The notes beneath the pieces were generated by a model. The model worked only from the letters and a program-made list of their open reading frames with translations, was not told where the DNA came from and made no database searches. Both the position numbers and the translations under genes were made by a program. From positions 5,800,231-5,864,230 of the forward strand of contig NC_134033.1 in assembly GCF_964204645.1 (NCBI RefSeq): 64,000 nt of DNA. The letters are read 5' to 3'. Origin of the DNA: Tubulanus polymorphus (Eukaryota; Nemertea; Palaeonemertea; Tubulaniformes; Tubulanidae). Position 1 is the stretch's first letter, and every line of letters begins with the position of its first letter. This document shows positions 23,489 through 35,857 of this stretch, in pieces.

Positions 23489-25575
23489 ATATCTTGACTA
23501 TTGTTAACTTCAAACCCTTCACAATAAATTGATCAGTAGAAAATACATGATTACAAAACTTTCAGGTTTCTGAATCTAGACTGATCTTTATAGATGATTT
23601 CATCAGTGGCTTGTTGCCATTTATCGACTGCAATCAGATCTGTATTATATAAACGACATTTGACGATGTTATTTTGTCTTTTGATGACAAACAAATCACA
23701 ATCGCGATTCATAAGACATTTCGAAGCGCACAGAATTTCATACGCTGTTCTTGTGACCGGTTCGAGTGTGTTGATGTCAGGCGAAGGTAGATTCTTTGAC
23801 GCGGTATCCATAACAAAATCTACAAAATATTCGCCAACATTGAAACTAACGGTAGATTTTTTTGCAAAAATAAAGTAGCTCTCCACCGGCAAATATATAA
23901 AAAACAAACAATGGAAATGTTAAATTCAACTTTTTCTTATATATTTTGAGTCTTAGGGATATATAGAATAAAGTATGAACACTTTCCAGCACTTCGAAGA
24001 TTTTACCTAATCGAAAGCTTACCGAAATCTTTCTGAAAATACGGTACATTTTAGAATCAAAATTGCTTAAGTCGACTCTAAGCTGTACCATATAGGCGCT
24101 TTTCCGAATTTAACCCGGCGCTCGCTACGGAGCCTGCGATTAGACCGAATATTCGGGTAAAACAGGCGGGGTTTACATACCTAACTCATCTACACGTTCG
24201 CAGTACCATTCCACATAGTCATACTCTGTCCATACTTTGAACAAATCAGGCCGAGTGAATCTATTTTCGGGCAGAATATAACAGAATTTTGATGGTCGGT
24301 GATAGTGAGACGATCTACAGAGAAACTCTGTATGCTTCCCGCATGTATTCATACACTGTCTTAGAGTAGGAGCCGTGACGCCATTTATATCTGGTCCCAA
24401 TCCCATCCCTACGAAAATGTTCCATCGCAGCCTTTGCCGGGGTCCACATGTGTCTAGAAAGAAATCATTGGAAAACATTTTTCGATTTCGAAGAGGCAGT
24501 AAAATAAATCGTGGTGAAATCTGACGACACACGTGATCAATATTGTCATCTAACTTAAAAGTAAATTCATAACTTTCTTATCAAGCGGCGCGCTAAATCA
24601 ATATATTACATGTTATGAATATAAAGATGCATTTCTATTGAAATACTTAAAACGTAGGAAGTTCCTTCGAAGGGCCATTGAACGTTTGAATTTCACAATA
24701 AGATCTATGTCATGTTCAGGCTCTTGTTCCGATATCTTAACTCGACTGACATCTTGTGTATTTCAGATGGTAGTCTAAAGACGGCGGAATAGGAGATAGT
24801 AAATAAGTTGTTGATATTAGTTGTCAAATGATAGTTCCTCTCGGACCAGGTCTGTATAACTGCGATGGATAAATAGATCTGTAGACTATACTGGAACCAG
24901 TTCCAAAGTTGCGATTAAAGATTTGACTCAGAGTTAACTCATCGTAAGTGAACTAATTCTAACTCAGAGAGTTAACTCTATAACTCATGAGTGTCGAACT
25001 GGATCCTGTATTAGATTTAAACTTACTTTAAAATTGACCGCACATAATCAATTAGTAAGTCTCTTACCGATCGCTTGTTCGGCTCCACTGAGAAAACTGG
25101 AGTTTAAAATCAAAATCACGCACAAAACCAACATTATGACAATCTCTATGCGTGGTATCCGATCACAAGTTTTATTTCGACTGATTTGTAGCCTGTTAGT
25201 GTTTTATTGATAAAACCGACCAGAGCAATATCATTAATGAAATCGTTGATGCTGTACGATTAGCAGATTCGTCACGCCTCAAAACGCTGAGTGTTTTTAG
25301 CAATTACTTTCGTAATAAACATCACAGCGACCGGCGCAGCCTAGAGATCATCGACACGGTCCATGTGATGAATGGTTTTTTAAACCAATCAACAATACCA
25401 ACAGATGAAAATTGAAATAAAAAATGCGTGAATAACCAAATTTGTAATGTCGATCATGGAAGAATAATTTTTCGAAATTTGGGAATTCAATGACGACAAT
25501 GATAATAATGTTGTGTCTTATTTAGCGTTAAATCAAGGGAAGCTGCTCAGAGCGCTTTACTTTCCAGTATCTTTA
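23489..25575. repeat. 2088-bp tandem duplication, unit 2
   Basis: Second copy of 21401-23488. The 3' limit is set by loss of similarity after the shared TTTCCAGTATCTTTA. Confidence 0.95.
23551..25134 (-). CDS. Secreted PAN/apple-domain protein, copy 2
   Basis: The exons correspond one to one with those of copy 1: signal peptide exon 25068-25134, PAN module exon 24181-24453, and a last exon ending at the stop at 23551. The translated modules are identical to those of copy 1 in the open frames. The whole gene, including its upstream region, was duplicated, so both copies are probably expressed alike. The same unresolved splice between the second and last exon applies. Confidence 0.65.
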
Positions 25576-25579
25576 TTTC

Positions 25580-26950
25580 CAGCCTGTAAACTCTGACCTT
25601 TTATCGGTCATCTCTCCCTGGAGATGTAACATCCGAGCAACTAGTCACCAGTTTCGAGGATCTTATTCTTAGCATTGGTCAATTTCACTATACACGCGCG
25701 TTAATGTCCAAACGCAGTATGCGATTTGGTGAGTTGAATCAAAAAAGTGTTTTGTCAATTAAAAAGATATATTTTCAAACTAAATCGATTGAGGCAAAAG
25801 ATATATCAAATAACTCAATAAGGGGTCAACGAAGTGGCCTCGGGGAATATTTACCAGATTGATAGCCTGTCGGGGATCCCACTCAGTCGTCTAACCTATT
25901 CTTCCAGTCGGAATGAAAACATGTAGAACTAATAGAATTGTTGTCTTTTTTCCAGATCAGTCGTTCCTCACCGACCCGATCGATACCAACGACGTGTGGC
26001 TGACTAAACTAACACACTTTCGACGAAAGACCTTTCGAAATTCATGACGCATCAAACAGAGGTTAGTGGTGAGTAGATGTGTTCTTATTTGATACTGGAT
26101 CTAACTGACTATACAATGTATATGTATCGAGTCAAATTGAAAATTGATGGCGGTCTTCGTGTTTTCTTCAGATTTCTTCTTCCGGACCCGTTCGCTGTTA
26201 ATATGGGTGGACTCACATACACAGTGGACTGCAGACCGCAAACCTTCCTCGGGAACTGATTGCTGTTAATATTAGCGGACCAAACCCACACATGCACAGT
26301 GGACTGCAGACCTACCCAACTTCTTCGGGACCTGATTGCTGTCAATGCGCTATTACCGAATATATTGGCCCGACGGATGTTAGTATGCTTGGATAATCAC
26401 ATCTTCCAATGATTAATATCTGATTGAAATCATCCATCATAAGCTCCACTCATGAATTGGTAAGTTAACTATATATATGGTTTGGGTTAGTCGGGCTTAG
26501 TATGTGTTAAACAGATGGATCCTCGTTACAGCAAACTCGAAATGGTCTTAGTCATAGGTGATTTTTTTAGTAAAGAAAGCTTCAAATTCATTGGGTGCAA
26601 TGGTTCTAAAATTAGTATTTGGGTTTAACGATTTGGGTTGACAATTCGATATACAACGAATTATGAAGCGTCTAAATAGATAACCATCTTTCGGATGAAG
26701 CAAACCTTTAATTGATACCATCAAAAAATATTGTTTTTCAATGTGAAGAGCGGTGTGGCCGAGTATTTTGAGCGCTCAACTCTCGGTGGCCAGGTCGAGG
26801 GTTAGAACCCCATACATTACCGTAGGCTATGGAGTGTACGAAAGCTTTAGCGGAGGGCCTCGAATATCTTTTTGCTCCGGTTTTAATGCAGATACAACGA
26901 TGGAAATCTGAGAATACATTGAAATGTTCAACTTAAATCTATAGTTTTAG
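25580..26950. other. Intergenic DNA with a short tandem repeat and a tRNA-like head
   Basis: At about 26160-26345 a unit of about 75 bp with CGGGA(A/C)CTGATTGCTGT and CACAGTGGACTGCAGACC occurs two to three times. At about 26754-26830 there is a tRNA-like stretch (GTGGCCGAGT, then GGGTTAGAACCCC). The open frames here derive from the repeat. Confidence 0.45.
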
Positions 26951-27028
26951 AAGTTCAAACTTTATTCCCTAAATTCGACTAAACTACATTTTACGAAGTC
27001 ATAATACAAACACGGGGTTGGGTGTCGA

Positions 27029-30000
27029 CTAATCGCATCTACCGAAAAGACGGTCACGCGGGCAGTTTCTCGACACTGTTTCGATGCCTCTCTGGTCGGT
27101 ACCCGGGCTGCATTGATGAATCGGGTTGATGCGGAGTCTGGTGTCTCGCTTGCAGAATCTGCTTCGTGTGGAAACGCAGTCGGAATTGCACGGAGTCCAA
27201 GGCGTCCATGGGGACATGTTGCCGAGTGAGCCCACTATATAAGACATATTGAAATTCCTGATTAGCTCATTTATAACACATAATTAGGCTATCTACTGTG
27301 GCTATCGAGGGTTTTACTTATGTAAAGTGAGAATCCACTAGACGTACTAGTGTGCATAAAATGCTGCTCTGGCAATGTAGGATTTCGCTAAGTGACAGAT
27401 GAGAAGTAGAACATCAGTTACTCTGGCAATAGAGGATTCTAATTGTGGCAAGCGAGGAACCACCAGGTGTCACTAGTACGCAATATGATATCATTTCCTG
27501 AATTCTTTTCAGATTCGATTAAAATTTATCGAAATTCGCTTTTCATCAAATTCATTGAACGAACTGTAAACATTGTGACTTATATGACTCAAATATGTCA
27601 AAATGAAGTAATTGCCTGAAATTTGAAAATCCGAATGGAAGAATTTCATTTTGACTGAATATGTACGTCCTGGCATTCGAGCCACCATCTACAGGGTAAA
27701 ACAGTTACAACTTACAGTTTTCAGAGCATCCATACAGCTGGTTGATACCAACAAGTTCCGCTACGCTCAATTCATCTAGTTAAAAGAAAAAAATGTTCTT
27801 TAAAATAAAAGGTATACATCAAAATATATGATGGCATATAATTCAAATCAGCTTCAGCAGAAATGGCAACGAAACGAATCGAATTGGGATTTCGTATTTC
27901 GAATTTCGTCGTAGAAATGTATGTAGATGAGACATTCATGATGATCATTTTGGCATCAATTAATTAATTCCTTACTTAAATACATGATTGAAATAGGAAA
28001 TTGATGATAGAAATGTGATTCCGTACAATCAGTACGGAAGTTCAGGCCCGTTGAGAAAAAGGTAGATCAACGCTTATACTGAGTAACCTATTTTTATCGC
28101 GTTTCGACTATCGTTTAAGATGAATGTTAGTTGAGTACTGCTTACCTCTGGTGATGTAATCTCGAGTAAGATGAACGTATTTGTCTACGTTAGGTTTGCT
28201 CTGCGCGTCAGTGAATCCTTCATGAAAAACAAAACAAAGAAAATCATTTTCTAGACGCCAACACGACGAGTCGTTTTTATTACGTATGAGATTCTGGATC
28301 CAGATCCAACATAGGGCTGAATTCACGAAAGCTTGCAAAGCGCAGACAGGAAACTAAACTTACTGCCTTCTAAACATCGGCAATTAACTAAGCTTAATGG
28401 TTATTTTAGGGGGCCTACAATATTGGTCACCTCTTCCCATGAACATACTTCATAAGAAAATGATAGCATACATGGTTCATCGGGGGCTTTGAAATTCAGT
28501 GAAACGCTGACGATGGTCGCCTTTCTGGTGAGCTTTTCAACATGATTTCGATATTTAAGTCAAGTTGTTAAATGATTTAAACTGCCAAATATCGACCTGT
28601 GACACGACCAACTAGTGGCGAGAATGGCCAACTGTGTCATTAAGATATGTCATTAAGGTAGTTGAGTCCAAACCTCTCCCTCGATGACCTTAACGGTATA
28701 CGGGAGCTTTTGAAAACTTTTTCACTTTTGAATATATGTGTTCCACTTTTGAATATATGTGTATTTTTCAGAACGGGTTATATAATCTTTTGAATGACGA
28801 AGTCAGAGTGTAATGAATATATTATTCAAATCATCCACTCCAGACCTACGAGTTGTAGTCGGTGTAATGAAACGACTGTATGACAGCATTGGAGATGATA
28901 AAGCTCAATGAGACACACAATCTAATAGAAATCAGGTTATGAGGTCATGGCCTCGACGGAAACAATTGGATAACGTCGTCAGCTGTCAGATGACCTGGAC
29001 GACGGAAGAGCTTAAAATCTAGAACTTGCTAAATGATATTGGCTTGCCGCAGGTGCTTCATACGCCTAAATTTATGAAATAATATTGCCTACCCTTATAT
29101 TTATATTGATTCATATCATTGATGCAATGAAAATATATATTTACAGATTTCAAGCAACTTCTATCTTGTACACGTACCTAGCGCATGCGTAACGGCATGA
29201 ATGACGATTCCTTTGAACGCGCAGTCGGCTCCGAGTGAAACTACTTGGGCTCCTTCCTCGTCGGCTTTTCCCACGTGAGTGGCGCATCTAAAAATAACGA
29301 ATTTCATTTCTCATTTTATCAAATCTTATTCTACAACAACTTGACAAGTATGCTGCGAATAGAGATTTCATAAGATAATTATTTCAAAATTAAGCATGAA
29401 GAATACGTTCACGAAATAGATTTCGTTTTAGATTATATTGGTTTAAGTAGCTAGTTCAACCGTTTCAGGGGTTACGTTTCAGTCAAAAGTTAAAGTTTAT
29501 TTATTCTTATGCTTTAAACCAAACCGATCTATTAAAATCTAGAAAACTAGTTTGTTCGCAGTTCGATAAAAATGTTCTCGGAATTTAATGCAAATCTTGG
29601 AAAAAATTTTCTATCCAAATTGAAACCAGCCTTTATGATTCGTAGGTTTAGGTAAGTTAACGAACCCAACTCCGTTGGAGAATTTCAACCAGCTCGAGTC
29701 CTTCTTTTTGCTTCGTCGGAATTTCACGCAGGTTTTCTCTGTAAGTTCTTCCATTGAAGCCTTGATCATTTTCTTCACATCTAGACACGAAAAAATAAAC
29801 CACACGTTCGTTAACAAATTCATTCAGCTCAGTTGTACCGTAGTGAATGAAGTTTATGAGCAATCTTATAACCTAGGGACTGGTCGTAAGATATTGGATT
29901 GAGAACCAAAACAATCTTAGATTTTTCTTAAGTTGTAAGATTGATTATACAACCAAAATGACCTTAGACTGGTCTCAAGTTGTGAGATTTTGGAACTAAA

Positions 30001-30841
30001 ATGAGTTTAGACCTGTCTTACGTTGTTCGATTAGCTATAGATCCAGAAATGAGCATAGTTAACTGGTCTTAAGTTGTTAGATTGGATATCGAACTAGAAT
30101 GAGATTTGACTGGTCTTTAAAATTGTTGGATTTTTCATAGAACCAACATAAGTTTGCACAGCTGTTGTTAGATTAGTTCGATTTAGGTTCGATACTTAAA
30201 TGAGCTTCGACCAGTTTGGAGTTGTGAGATTAGCTATAGAACAAGGGTGGTACTAGACCAGTTCTAAACCAGAACATTGAGGACTGTCCTTAAACCGAGA
30301 CCATTGAGTGGCCAAAAAGGCCTTAAAGTTTTAAATCGACCGATTTCATCTATCATATTGATTTGAAGACTTAATATTCAGTTTCCTGAAATGTAGTTCC
30401 TCGTAACTTTGTTGGTTCAGTTTGAATTAAAGAGTGAACTTACTTTTGTCGAGAGAACTGTCAAATTCAAACGGGACGGAGCCCTTGTTCCATAGTTGTG
30501 ACTGAGAAACGCGGAATGAGCGTTCAGCTGATTACAATAAAAATAAACAAATTATCTCTAGGTACAAAAGACTGTTACAGTTTTTCTAAAGACAAAATGG
30601 AAAATAGCCAACCGCTCGTCTCATTTAAGCCCCCCTATGACATCACAATTCGTAACGTTTCAATATACATTTCAAATATCGAAAGGCTTATTTTAACCAG
30701 ATGATGTCATATGGGGATTTATCGGGACAGAGTTCTGTAAGCCGGCGGGTCGGTACCTCTAGGAAAATGGGCAGAAGCAACCGATTCAATAATGGCGATA
30801 GTCGCCACCGCTACCAGCAATACCGAAATACTAAACTTCAT
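27029..30841 (-). CDS. Secreted astacin-like/TSP1 protein, probable pseudoprotease, copy 2
   Basis: Exons 30757-30841, 30444-30527, 29666-29780, 29178-29287, 28146-28217, 27716-27775 and 27029-27234 have the same lengths and phases as copy 1, except that exon 1 is one codon shorter, and give 243 residues. The signal peptide is clear (MKFSISVLLVAVATIAIIES). The same degenerate zinc site HAVTHALGFTD, the same missing Met-turn segment and the same C-terminal TSP1 repeat are present. Exons are far more conserved than introns, and substitutions in exons keep the frame and splice sites. That argues that both copies are maintained by selection even though the protease site has been lost. The start chosen is the Met at the head of the signal peptide; an in-frame upstream Met lies beyond the splice acceptor at 30859. 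Confidence 0.8.
29880..30270. repeat. Degenerate intronic minisatellite of astacin-like copy 2
   Basis: Segments like TTAGACTGGTCT, AAGTTGTNAGATT and GAACCAAAATGA recur several times, as in the corresponding intron of copy 1. Confidence 0.55.
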
Positions 30842-31340
30842 ATTTGTAGACTTTTGTGACTGAAAATAAAGAATACCTTTCATCAAAATATGTTGTTCAG
30901 CAGCTGAGTGAAAGATCATTTCAAGTTAAACTTTAAAACAGAGATATAGTACGTAGTTACTTTCAATGACTATACTAACTATACTAACACTGACTATAAA
31001 CCAAATTACGACGAGCTACAAGAGCGTAGCAGCTTCATCGGGAAAGTCAGGAGAGTTCACGTTAGATATCATCAATATTATTTTGAATATTCATCTCAAT
31101 CTGAAATCCCAAGTAATCTCTCGTCTGGCCAACTCATAATTTATATAAGTACCACATATGTTACAGCCAGCCGTTTCTCATATTTCTTATTTGGCAAATA
31201 TCAAGCTTATACATATAAATATATATATATATATAAATATCTGAGCTTATACAGAATCCATTAAAATCGATGTACAGAGCTTGTTCTCAAATTTCAGATA
31301 TTGTTGAATGATATTTTTGTATATTTTGATATTTTCTTAC

Positions 31341-31660
31341 CTTGTTAACGCAAACTCCTTCGATTCCAGAGCATGGGTTAATCGTGGTTAGATTTGGCTG
31401 CGGTTATATACAAAATTCCATCCATCCTAACAGCTGCGCGGATATCCGGTCATCAACTTCCGGTCATTCACGTGCATCGTGATCAGAGAATTTACTTCCG
31501 GTATGTAACGGCTGCCTCGCGGCATTCTTTGTTTATCGAATCGATTTTCCGTATCGGGATAAACAGGATCATACTTATCCCCTCGTGACGTTATTGTGTC
31601 AATATGACACGAAATTCCGGGCTCGATGGAAACATTTACATCTGTCATCGTAGATTCTTA
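31341..31660 (-). promoter_or_regulatory. Probable 5' UTR exon and promoter block of astacin-like copy 2
   Basis: Counterpart of 16128-16480, with the donor AACAAG|GTAAGA ending the putative leader exon at 31341 and the same conserved upstream blocks. Confidence 0.5.
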
Positions 31661-31756
31661 TCGATTCAGTAAACATGATGGCGACGTGATCACGTGGTAC
31701 GTCTGCAGCTGAGTACAACTACGTAGATAGCATTTTGACGCTATTTGTCCAATGCC

Positions 31757-32085
31757 TGTGGTACAAATTTCATCTTCCCCGCCAGGATTCGAACCTGAGG
31801 GTATCGAGATTGCCACGATACGAAACCATGCCACACCAGACCGAGTACGCAGCTACACGCGCAGCTTTGATGATGTCATTATTAGCCAATCAGATATCCC
31901 GTTTTATTTCAGCCCGGGTTTTCCCGTTTTCAGTTCTCAAATTTACCTCGTCGATTAAACAACAAGCAATCTGATTGGTGCGCACCCTGTCTACTGTGAC
32001 AGGGGTTCGTTCCGTGGCTGAGTGTAGCGATGCCATTAGGTTCGAATCCCTGCCGAGGGAGGATGTACAAAGTGGTACAAGACTA
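31757..32085. mobile_element. MITE-like element with tRNA-like inverted ends, copy A
   Basis: The left end contains AGGATTCGAACCT, the reverse complement of a tRNA B box. The right end contains AGGTTCGAATCCCTGCCGAGG. Each end, read inward to outward, also has a matching CGTGGC and GGTTCG segment, so the two ends form an inverted repeat of about 60-80 bases. The middle (ATTATTAGCCAATCAGATATCC ... AACAAGCAATCTGATTGGTGC) is itself partly palindromic. Two more copies lie at about 50011 and 52445. Confidence 0.6.
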
Positions 32086-32804
32086 TTAGAACAGGCCAAT
32101 TTGAATTTTGTTTAATCGTTCCACTAGCCGAACAGACAAATCGCTTTGTACGGCCCGAATCAGCCACCATAATTTTCAGACAACCCCCGAGACAATCAAA
32201 CCGTTTCTATACGAGAGGGGATGAACCTCACACCAGACAATGCATAAACACAGTCGATTGAGGAATATTGGAAAAGTTCATTCTCACAAAACGATAATAC
32301 ACAATAATCATAGCACTGTACACGAAAGCGATTCTAATAACGACATAATGATAACAAACTTCAGAAGATGAAGACCAAAATAAAGCAAGGTCCAAAACCT
32401 GAATTACTGAAGGCGTATAAATCCGATCGTCCCACGCGACAGACTCGATCGTAACATGTTATAGAGTTTATTGAAGAATTAACGTTATTTTCAGAATGAC
32501 CAAAGTCGTGGAGTATCGATTAAGTGTAAAGATTAAAAGCCACTACATAATACATTATAAAGATTGACAACGAAATGAATCATCTATTGATAATCGAATA
32601 AGAATATTAAGATACAGTCATGGCGTTTCGTGTTTTTCTCTTGAGATGGTCGTTACTTGGTTTTATCTATTTGAATAAATGTTACGTTTGATTACGGTTA
32701 TAATTGCCATTACAATATTGACGTAAATTGAAAAATAGTGATTTGCCAACATTGAAGCTTCCACGGTAACTTAATCAGTAAAACATGTTATTAGACTATG
32801 TGCA

Positions 32805-33100
32805 AGTGTCTGAAGCTAGACCCATCTTTGTAGATAACTTCATCAGTGGCTTGGTACCATTTGATCAACGGCAATCAGATCTGTATTATATTAACGACAT
32901 TCGACGACGTTATTTTGTCGTTTGATGAACAAATCACATTCACGATTCAAAACACATTTCAAACCGCAATCAATTTCAGACGCTGTTCCTGTGGCTGGTT
33001 CGAGTGGGTTGATATCGGACGAAGGCAGATTCCTTGACGCGGTATCAATCACAAAATATACAAAGTATTCGCCAACAAAGTTAAATACAACATTGAATCC
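32805..33100 (-). pseudogene. Third, frameshifted copy of the PAN last exon
   Basis: On the minus strand this matches the last exon of the PAN-domain genes at 21463-21765 over nearly its whole length. Relative to them it has one extra base near 32861 (CCATTTGATCAACGG against CCATTTATCGACTG), which shifts the frame, and a 3-base deletion near 32928. The stop region is also changed. No signal-peptide exon is seen upstream, so it is probably a relic. Confidence 0.6.
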
Positions 33101-33364
33101 ATAGACTTTTTAAGAGTAATCGAATAATTTTATCTTAAAGTAGGGAATAACCCTGTTATTTATTTGAGTGGTATATTTGGTTTGATTTGACTTTGATTGA
33201 TGTCCCTAATAAACCAACCACACCTAATATGACCGAAGCAGGGGTATTGATATTGAAATTGGATATCAAAGTACGGATAAAGTTGTGTGATCGGCGGTCG
33301 AGATTACGGCATTTTTTGATTTAATCGTAGTTTTTTTTCTCAGGGCAAATATGAAAACAATAGG

Positions 33365-35690
33365 AACTCGATTGATTGATTGATTGATTTTATTTTCATA
33401 GAACATAGTTTAATATAATAATTTATCTTACAAAATACCACAATGAACTATGAAGGACTCGTCCAGAGCCTGAAGGCTGTGGCTCTGAACAGAGTGGACG
33501 AGCCCCGGTGACTATGAAATGGATGATGACAATGATACAAATGTCAATATTATAAGGCTTATCTATGGTAAGCTCTTTTCAAAACAATATACAACATACA
33601 ATGGTAATACTACAATAACTATTATATAACATAAACATACCATGATAGAATATTTTAGGGGGACGGGATGAATATTCAATATCTATTGTTGAGCTGTTTT
33701 TTGTAGAGCCTGGTGAATGAATGAATTGATGGAGATTTTCTGATTGTGTTATCGATTGTTTGCCAAATGACAGGAACTTTGTTAAAAAACGATTGATTGA
33801 ACATATTCGTTTTGTGACGGACAGATTGTGGATAATTTCTTGATCTTGTGTTATGTGTGTGGTTTACTTGGTTATGTTGGAACAATGCTTTAGCAACGGA
33901 CTTTTTCCGCGTTGCCAATTTTACAAAACTGAAAATTCAAACGATTGAATCTATGTGTTAATACCAGTTTATTTTACGTCTTAATCAGTTGGAAAGCAGG
34001 CACAGAGTGTTATGATAATTAGTTACAGTATACACAGAATAGAATCGAATATTATACTACTTGATTACTCATACTTCATCAGATCGTAACTGAGATTGTC
34101 CTACAATGACTTTTCTTTAACTACATACTTAATACAAAGGCCTATTTCTACAAACAAATAATCATTAGCCGTCATTTTAGATTAAATACCTAATCTATAA
34201 AAATTGACTCTCAGTACCAAATGTACGTGTTACATAAAGGTCTGATTTCTCAGCTAAGCCTAGGTACACATTTATGCCAAAACATATATAAGATTTAACT
34301 ATGAAAAATGGATGTAACTCACCTGAAAATTCAAACGATTGAATTTATGTGTTAATACCAGTTTATTTTACGTCTTAATCAGTTGGAAAGCAGGCACAGA
34401 GTGATCAAATCTGTGCTGTCAAAAACCAAGTTGATTAAGACACTCCCATCAAGAAATTAGTGACCAAAACTTCTAGCGATTGGTTCATCCAAATCTTAAT
34501 GACCTATTAAGACACTAATTACCTGATGAGAGCTAAACTAGTTGCGAGGGCAGGTGAGTTGAGAGTTGTTTATATTGCTATTACATCACTTATTCAAAAA
34601 TAGTGCCAGTTCGCTAGGTAGACAAAATACTCACTAAACAAGACAGCCTACTTGAGCTGCCAAAACGGTATCCGGGTAAAAGTGACAAAGACTAAGGGTT
34701 AGATCCATTAATGGACATAGGAAAAATCTACAAATATGTTTTCTTAGCTACAAATGACCTGGCAAAATATTGATCACAACATTTAAACATAAAAACACAA
34801 TCCGCAGTTCCAGATAAAAATACTCCTTGCTAAACTGCTCTTATCGGGGTGGGCAATTTTCCTTCGAAGTATTTGTAGCCAATTTTTGCGAGGTCTAAAT
34901 TCATTATATCTTCAAATTTTAGGATATCATATTTTCTAAATAAGTGTGATGCGGGGGCATTATAGCGGCTTTTATCGATATATCTGATTGCCCTTTTCTG
35001 CAATTTGAAAATGGTGTCTATTTGCTTTTTTGAGAGAAGAGTGCCCCACGATGTCACTGCATAAGATAAATGTGTATGTATATAGCCATAATACAGCAGT
35101 TTCTTACTCCAAGCAGGTATAAATTTTTTTATTCTTCTTAATAAATACAAGTTTCTATTGATTTTTTAACAGGTTTGTTTGAATTGTTGTTCACAAGATA
35201 GATTTTCATCAATAAGTACTCCTAAAAATTTACACTGTTTTACTGATTTTATTTTCTCAGTGCCAAATATGAGATCTATATCTGTTTGGAAACTTTTACT
35301 TCTGGGCCTAAAAATCATGCAATTAGTTTTCTTGAAATTGACTGTAATTTGTTAGCATGGAACCAATCGATCAGTGTAGATAGGTCATCTTTCAGAAGAT
35401 CTAAAATAGTGTTAAGGTTCTTTCCGGTAATATATGTGCTAGTGTCGTCTGCGAATAATATACTTTTACAGGATTTTAAAACTTGATGGGCATCTTTAAC
35501 GAGAAAAAGCAGTGGTCCGAGTATAGAGCCTTGAGGAATTCCGTATTCGACTTTAGCTAGATTTGATTTGATTCCGTTGACCTTTACATACATTCTCCTT
35601 TCACTGAGGTAACTTTTCAACCATTGCAATGGAATTCCTCTTATTGTATACTTGATGCTCTTGAAATCTACCTGTAATCAGGATTTGAAG
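33365..35690 (-). mobile_element. Non-LTR retrotransposon (LINE) remnant with a later insertion
   Basis: On the minus strand, 35315-35629 encodes the reverse-transcriptase palm with YGIPQGSILGPLLFL and FADDT. 34830-35150 encodes the thumb and connection (YTH..SYAVTSWG, LQKRAIR), and 33676-33918 encodes the C-terminal block HNTRSRN...FFNKVPVIWQTI. This order is that of Jockey/CR1-type LINEs. The 3' end is a short (TCAA)n-type tail at about 33375. The 5' part including the endonuclease is missing, and the coding sequence is interrupted between about 33925 and 34825. Confidence 0.8.
33929..34402. repeat. 78-bp direct repeat bounding a 316-bp segment inside the LINE
   Basis: The sequence starting GAAAATTCAAACGATTGAAT and ending GGCACAGAGTG occurs at 33929-34007 and again at 34324-34402 with one visible mismatch. 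It lies within the segment that interrupts the LINE coding region. Confidence 0.75.
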
Positions 35691-35857
35691 AATTAAGCAT
35701 TGTGCAAAGGTAAGAATTTTTTGCTAAGTGCAAACACAAGTTCCTGGCATTATTTTTGAGCTATTCAATTGAGAATTGTTATACCAAAATGTATTTGCGA
35801 TCTAATGAGGAGTTGGCGTACTATTCCGCACCGCGGCGCTGCTATGCAACTCGGTTT

